From Stichopus chloronotus (lineage: Eukaryota; Echinodermata; Holothuroidea; Aspidochirotida; Stichopodidae), in assembly GCA_021234535.1 (NCBI GenBank), contig CM037829.1:31964962-32028961 (forward strand): a stretch of DNA of 64,000 bases, written 5' to 3'. Positions 61,596-64,000 of this stretch are shown here, in pieces. The notes beneath the pieces were generated by a model, which saw only the letters and a list, made by a program, of their open reading frames with translations, searched no databases and was not told the origin of the DNA. Every line of letters begins with the position of its first letter. The first letter of the stretch is position 1. Position numbers and translations under genes: made by a program.

Positions 61596-64000
61596 CTGTA
61601 GTAATATATTGGGCAAAGTAGCAGTCAATTATGCTTCTGAATCATAGGACAAAAGGACTGGCCTTCTTCACTAAATTTACTTTTTAAAACTGGAACATAC
61701 ACTGATCTTTGGCCAAAAAGGCAACAGGTGTGAAGGCGAATTGATCTTGATTGAAAGTACCGAACTAAACAAATAGCAATCTTGCAACTGATGTAATGGC
61801 AGATACCTACAGTTACTGTAGTCTAGTAGGCTAGTGGCCCACTCAATGTCCAGCACTGGCCAGTGTAAACACAATTGGCAAGTATACTGTGGGCCATATT
61901 ATTTATTCATTTAGTAACATAACATCACCATCACTGAAGAGGCTAAATGCCAGTTAAGATCTGCTCTTCATTCATTACTACAGCAATGAGGTCTCAAATT
62001 AGCCAAAGGTTATCTAAGATAGAACATGGAAATCGAATACAGAAATACTGCACAGGTCTGTTCCCTGGCTATCTTTCGTCCGTTAAATGAACCGTAAACA
62101 ACAAGTCAAAGGTGAGCCGGCTTTATGGAACTTTCCAAACAAAACGTTAAAACAGTCACATTGATTCCCAAAGCTAGAGTCAGCTAGACGAAAGATTTTC
62201 ATGAGCTGGTTGCAGTTCACGTCGTGATTTAGATTTCGCCTCCCCTTCAGAAAAGGCTTTGATTTCTTATGTCAACAAATCTCTGAGTAATGCAATTGTT
62301 TGTCCGGTCATAATAAAACAGTGATTGTGATACGCCTGTTTATGCTGGTAGGCTGTTTCGTACACGTATACAACGCGTGTCGACCATTTATCAACATATA
62401 CGTACGTTACGTTGTATTATTGAAGTTGTAACAAAACACAGAGTAACTGCTAAAGTGCTAGAAAAAAATCACAACATTGTTGATGAAGTTGATCGCAACA
62501 CAAAGTAATCAGACACATGTCTACAGACGATTTCCAAGAGTCATACAGCACTCATTCGAAAAGCCGCCTTCCACGAGATGTCCTCGATCAATATCTCTGC
62601 CTTTACTTGGCTCAACACATTTTCCATGTTTCAGTCAAGTGTTTTGTTTACTACTACTATACTACGCACGACACGGTTTTCGCGGCAGAGCCGAGTCATT
62701 GTGTTTTTCTGCCTTGTTGTCATACAGCCGAGCCTTCCTATGACGTCAGGGAATCGTCTAATAGGTGGTTACAATTGGTTTAAGTTCAAATATGGGCGGA
62801 GCTTACGTCACTATGAATTATCGCAAGGCCCGGAAAACTTTTCAAGAGTTTTTTTTTTTTTCGTGTATGCATACAGATACGAAAGCGTATTGGTACCATG
62901 TGAAAAAAAAATGATTAACTTGTTTGTTGTCACAAATTATTACTTTGCTATAGCAACAAATTTATAAATTGTAATAACAATTAATTAAATAAACAAATTA
63001 ATTAAATTTAGTTTAAAATAATAAACTAAACTAAATTAATAACTTATTTTCTTGCAAGGCACTTATAGGCTTTGGTACACATATGAAAGCAGTATCCTGT
63101 TCAGAGGTGATGTAATACAAAAGAGCAATTATAATGTAGACCAGCATAAAATCCACTGCTCATGTTGCAAGAAGGAAGAGGTGGAACAGTGATCAGTTTG
63201 GCTGAGTATTGAGGATCCATATAGAACGTCAGTACACTGCGTGTGCGTCCTAAAGGCTCAATCATTTTAGGGGATCATCAGTTTGCTACATCCAAAAAGA
63301 CAAACAAACATAAAAGAACTACCCAAGCAATGAGAACGGAAAGTATTACAAAGGGGAAGACTTAATTATATCCAAACTTTTAAAGAATAACAAGACATAT
63401 CGAATTTTTTATGGGTTGTTTGTTTGTAACTTAGCATTTTCAAGCTTTTCAAGACCATTTTCTCATGCAATATTTCTGACATTAAAACTTACATATTCAG
63501 TTAGAGTCGACATTCTCCAGTTTCTGTGGGTTGTGTATTTCATACTAATACGAAGTAAATTTGAAGTTCAATTTAAAGACAGAGAAACCTTTGAGTCAGT
63601 GATTGCTCCTCTTCTAAGGGCTAAACGAGTTCACCCTGTATGTAATGATCAATAACTGCCTGCGAGCTTCCATCCTTGGGCAAAGGTCTGCGGTAGTAGT
63701 TAACCTTGATGCTTTCATGAATACCTGTATGGCTGGGCAATTCCAACCTCAGTGACGGATTCAGAAGGGGGCGCCAGAGCAGAGCGGGCGCAAGAGGTGC
63801 GCGCCCCCTCCGTTGGCAGCTGACAAAATAAAAATTAAAAAAAAGGAACAGCTAAGAGAAAAATAAGAAAACGAAGGAGGAGAAACAGCTTGCATGATGT
63901 GTGAGGTTGAGCAGGTGCAGTCACTGACTTTTCAGTAATTTCCTTTTTTTTTTACGATAGGGAATGGGGACACCTGAAAAACTCTATTACGAGGTCGATC
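61596..64000. other. Upstream region of MPV17L, no further gene seen
   Basis: It contains the CpG-rich patch listed separately, a very AT-rich tract at 62930-63050 with the hairpin TTTAGTTTA/TAAACTAAA, and a GC-rich dispersed-repeat remnant (GTGACGGATTCAGAAGGGGGCGCC) at about 63750. The open frame at 63416-63655 has no recognisable domain. Confidence 0.45.
62335..62830 (-). promoter_or_regulatory. CpG-rich probable promoter/first-exon region of MPV17L
   Basis: CpG words are frequent (ACGCGTGTCGACC, TACGTACGTTACG, GACACGGTTTTCGCGGCAGAGCCG, GGGCGGAGCTTACGTCAC) against a CpG-poor background. A perfect palindromic CRE, TGACGTCA, lies at 62741-62748, with a GGGCGGAGC GC-box-like word near 62795. 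It is about 1.1 kb upstream of the MPV17L coding start, whose first coding exon appears to have a 5' acceptor, so the transcription start is likely here. Inference from sequence only. Confidence 0.45.

Noticed and set aside
62477..62967. Overlapping plus-strand frames upstream of MPV17L
   Set aside because: Three frames open in the same CpG-rich stretch, with no domain; more likely promoter sequence.
63416..63655. 79-codon plus-strand frame
   Set aside because: No recognised domain or neighbouring exon; chance frame in AT-rich DNA.

Overview
The window is from an animal nuclear genome. Its three recognisable genes are split into short exons with GT/AG boundaries, introns of up to about 6 kb, and abundant interspersed and tandem repeats. 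The protein families are universal in metazoans. The repeat content (a CR1/L2-type LINE, TTAA-flanked MITEs, AT-rich 'TTTAAATC' elements, very frequent ACTGTA/TACAGT words) resembles marine invertebrate deuterostomes, perhaps an echinoderm. The species assignment is inference; nothing here fixes it.

Layout. (1) 348-6544, minus strand: a complete six-exon DXO (decapping exoribonuclease, 380 aa) with all expected catalytic acidic residues. Its introns carry degenerate minisatellites and a MITE. (2) 6.6-13.2 kb: intergenic, with an old dispersed repeat split by a MITE, a GACCT-type tandem repeat and a CpG-dense patch near 11.7-12.0 kb. (3) 13206-29567, plus strand: a complete eight-exon NUBP2 (cytosolic Fe-S scaffold ATPase, 269 aa). 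Intron 7 contains a young 3.5 kb LINE (25116-28657) with an 11-bp target-site duplication. The NUBP2 stop codon lies inside the first unit of a 23-24-bp minisatellite that runs to about 30.6 kb. (4) 31.6-54 kb: repeat-rich, including a perfect 18-bp x 17.6 minisatellite, arrays of a ~143-bp unit carrying nuclear-receptor-like half-sites, MITEs and a decayed Myb/SANT-domain fragment. A few minus-strand exon-like segments may belong to an unrecognised gene. (5) 54382-61577, minus strand: a four-exon MPV17L-like gene (200 aa), with a CpG-rich probable promoter containing a perfect CRE near 62.7 kb.

The three genes are housekeeping functions (mRNA 5'-end quality control, cytosolic Fe-S cluster assembly, organellar membrane protein). 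They show no sign of forming a pathway together. All exon models were assembled by hand from splice signals, reading phase and recalled family similarity. No alignment, transcript or database search was run. I found no convincing new multi-gene system. The most unusual signals are in the repeats: composite DR4+DR1 half-site arrays, the coding/minisatellite junction at NUBP2, and phase-compatible orphan exons on the minus strand.
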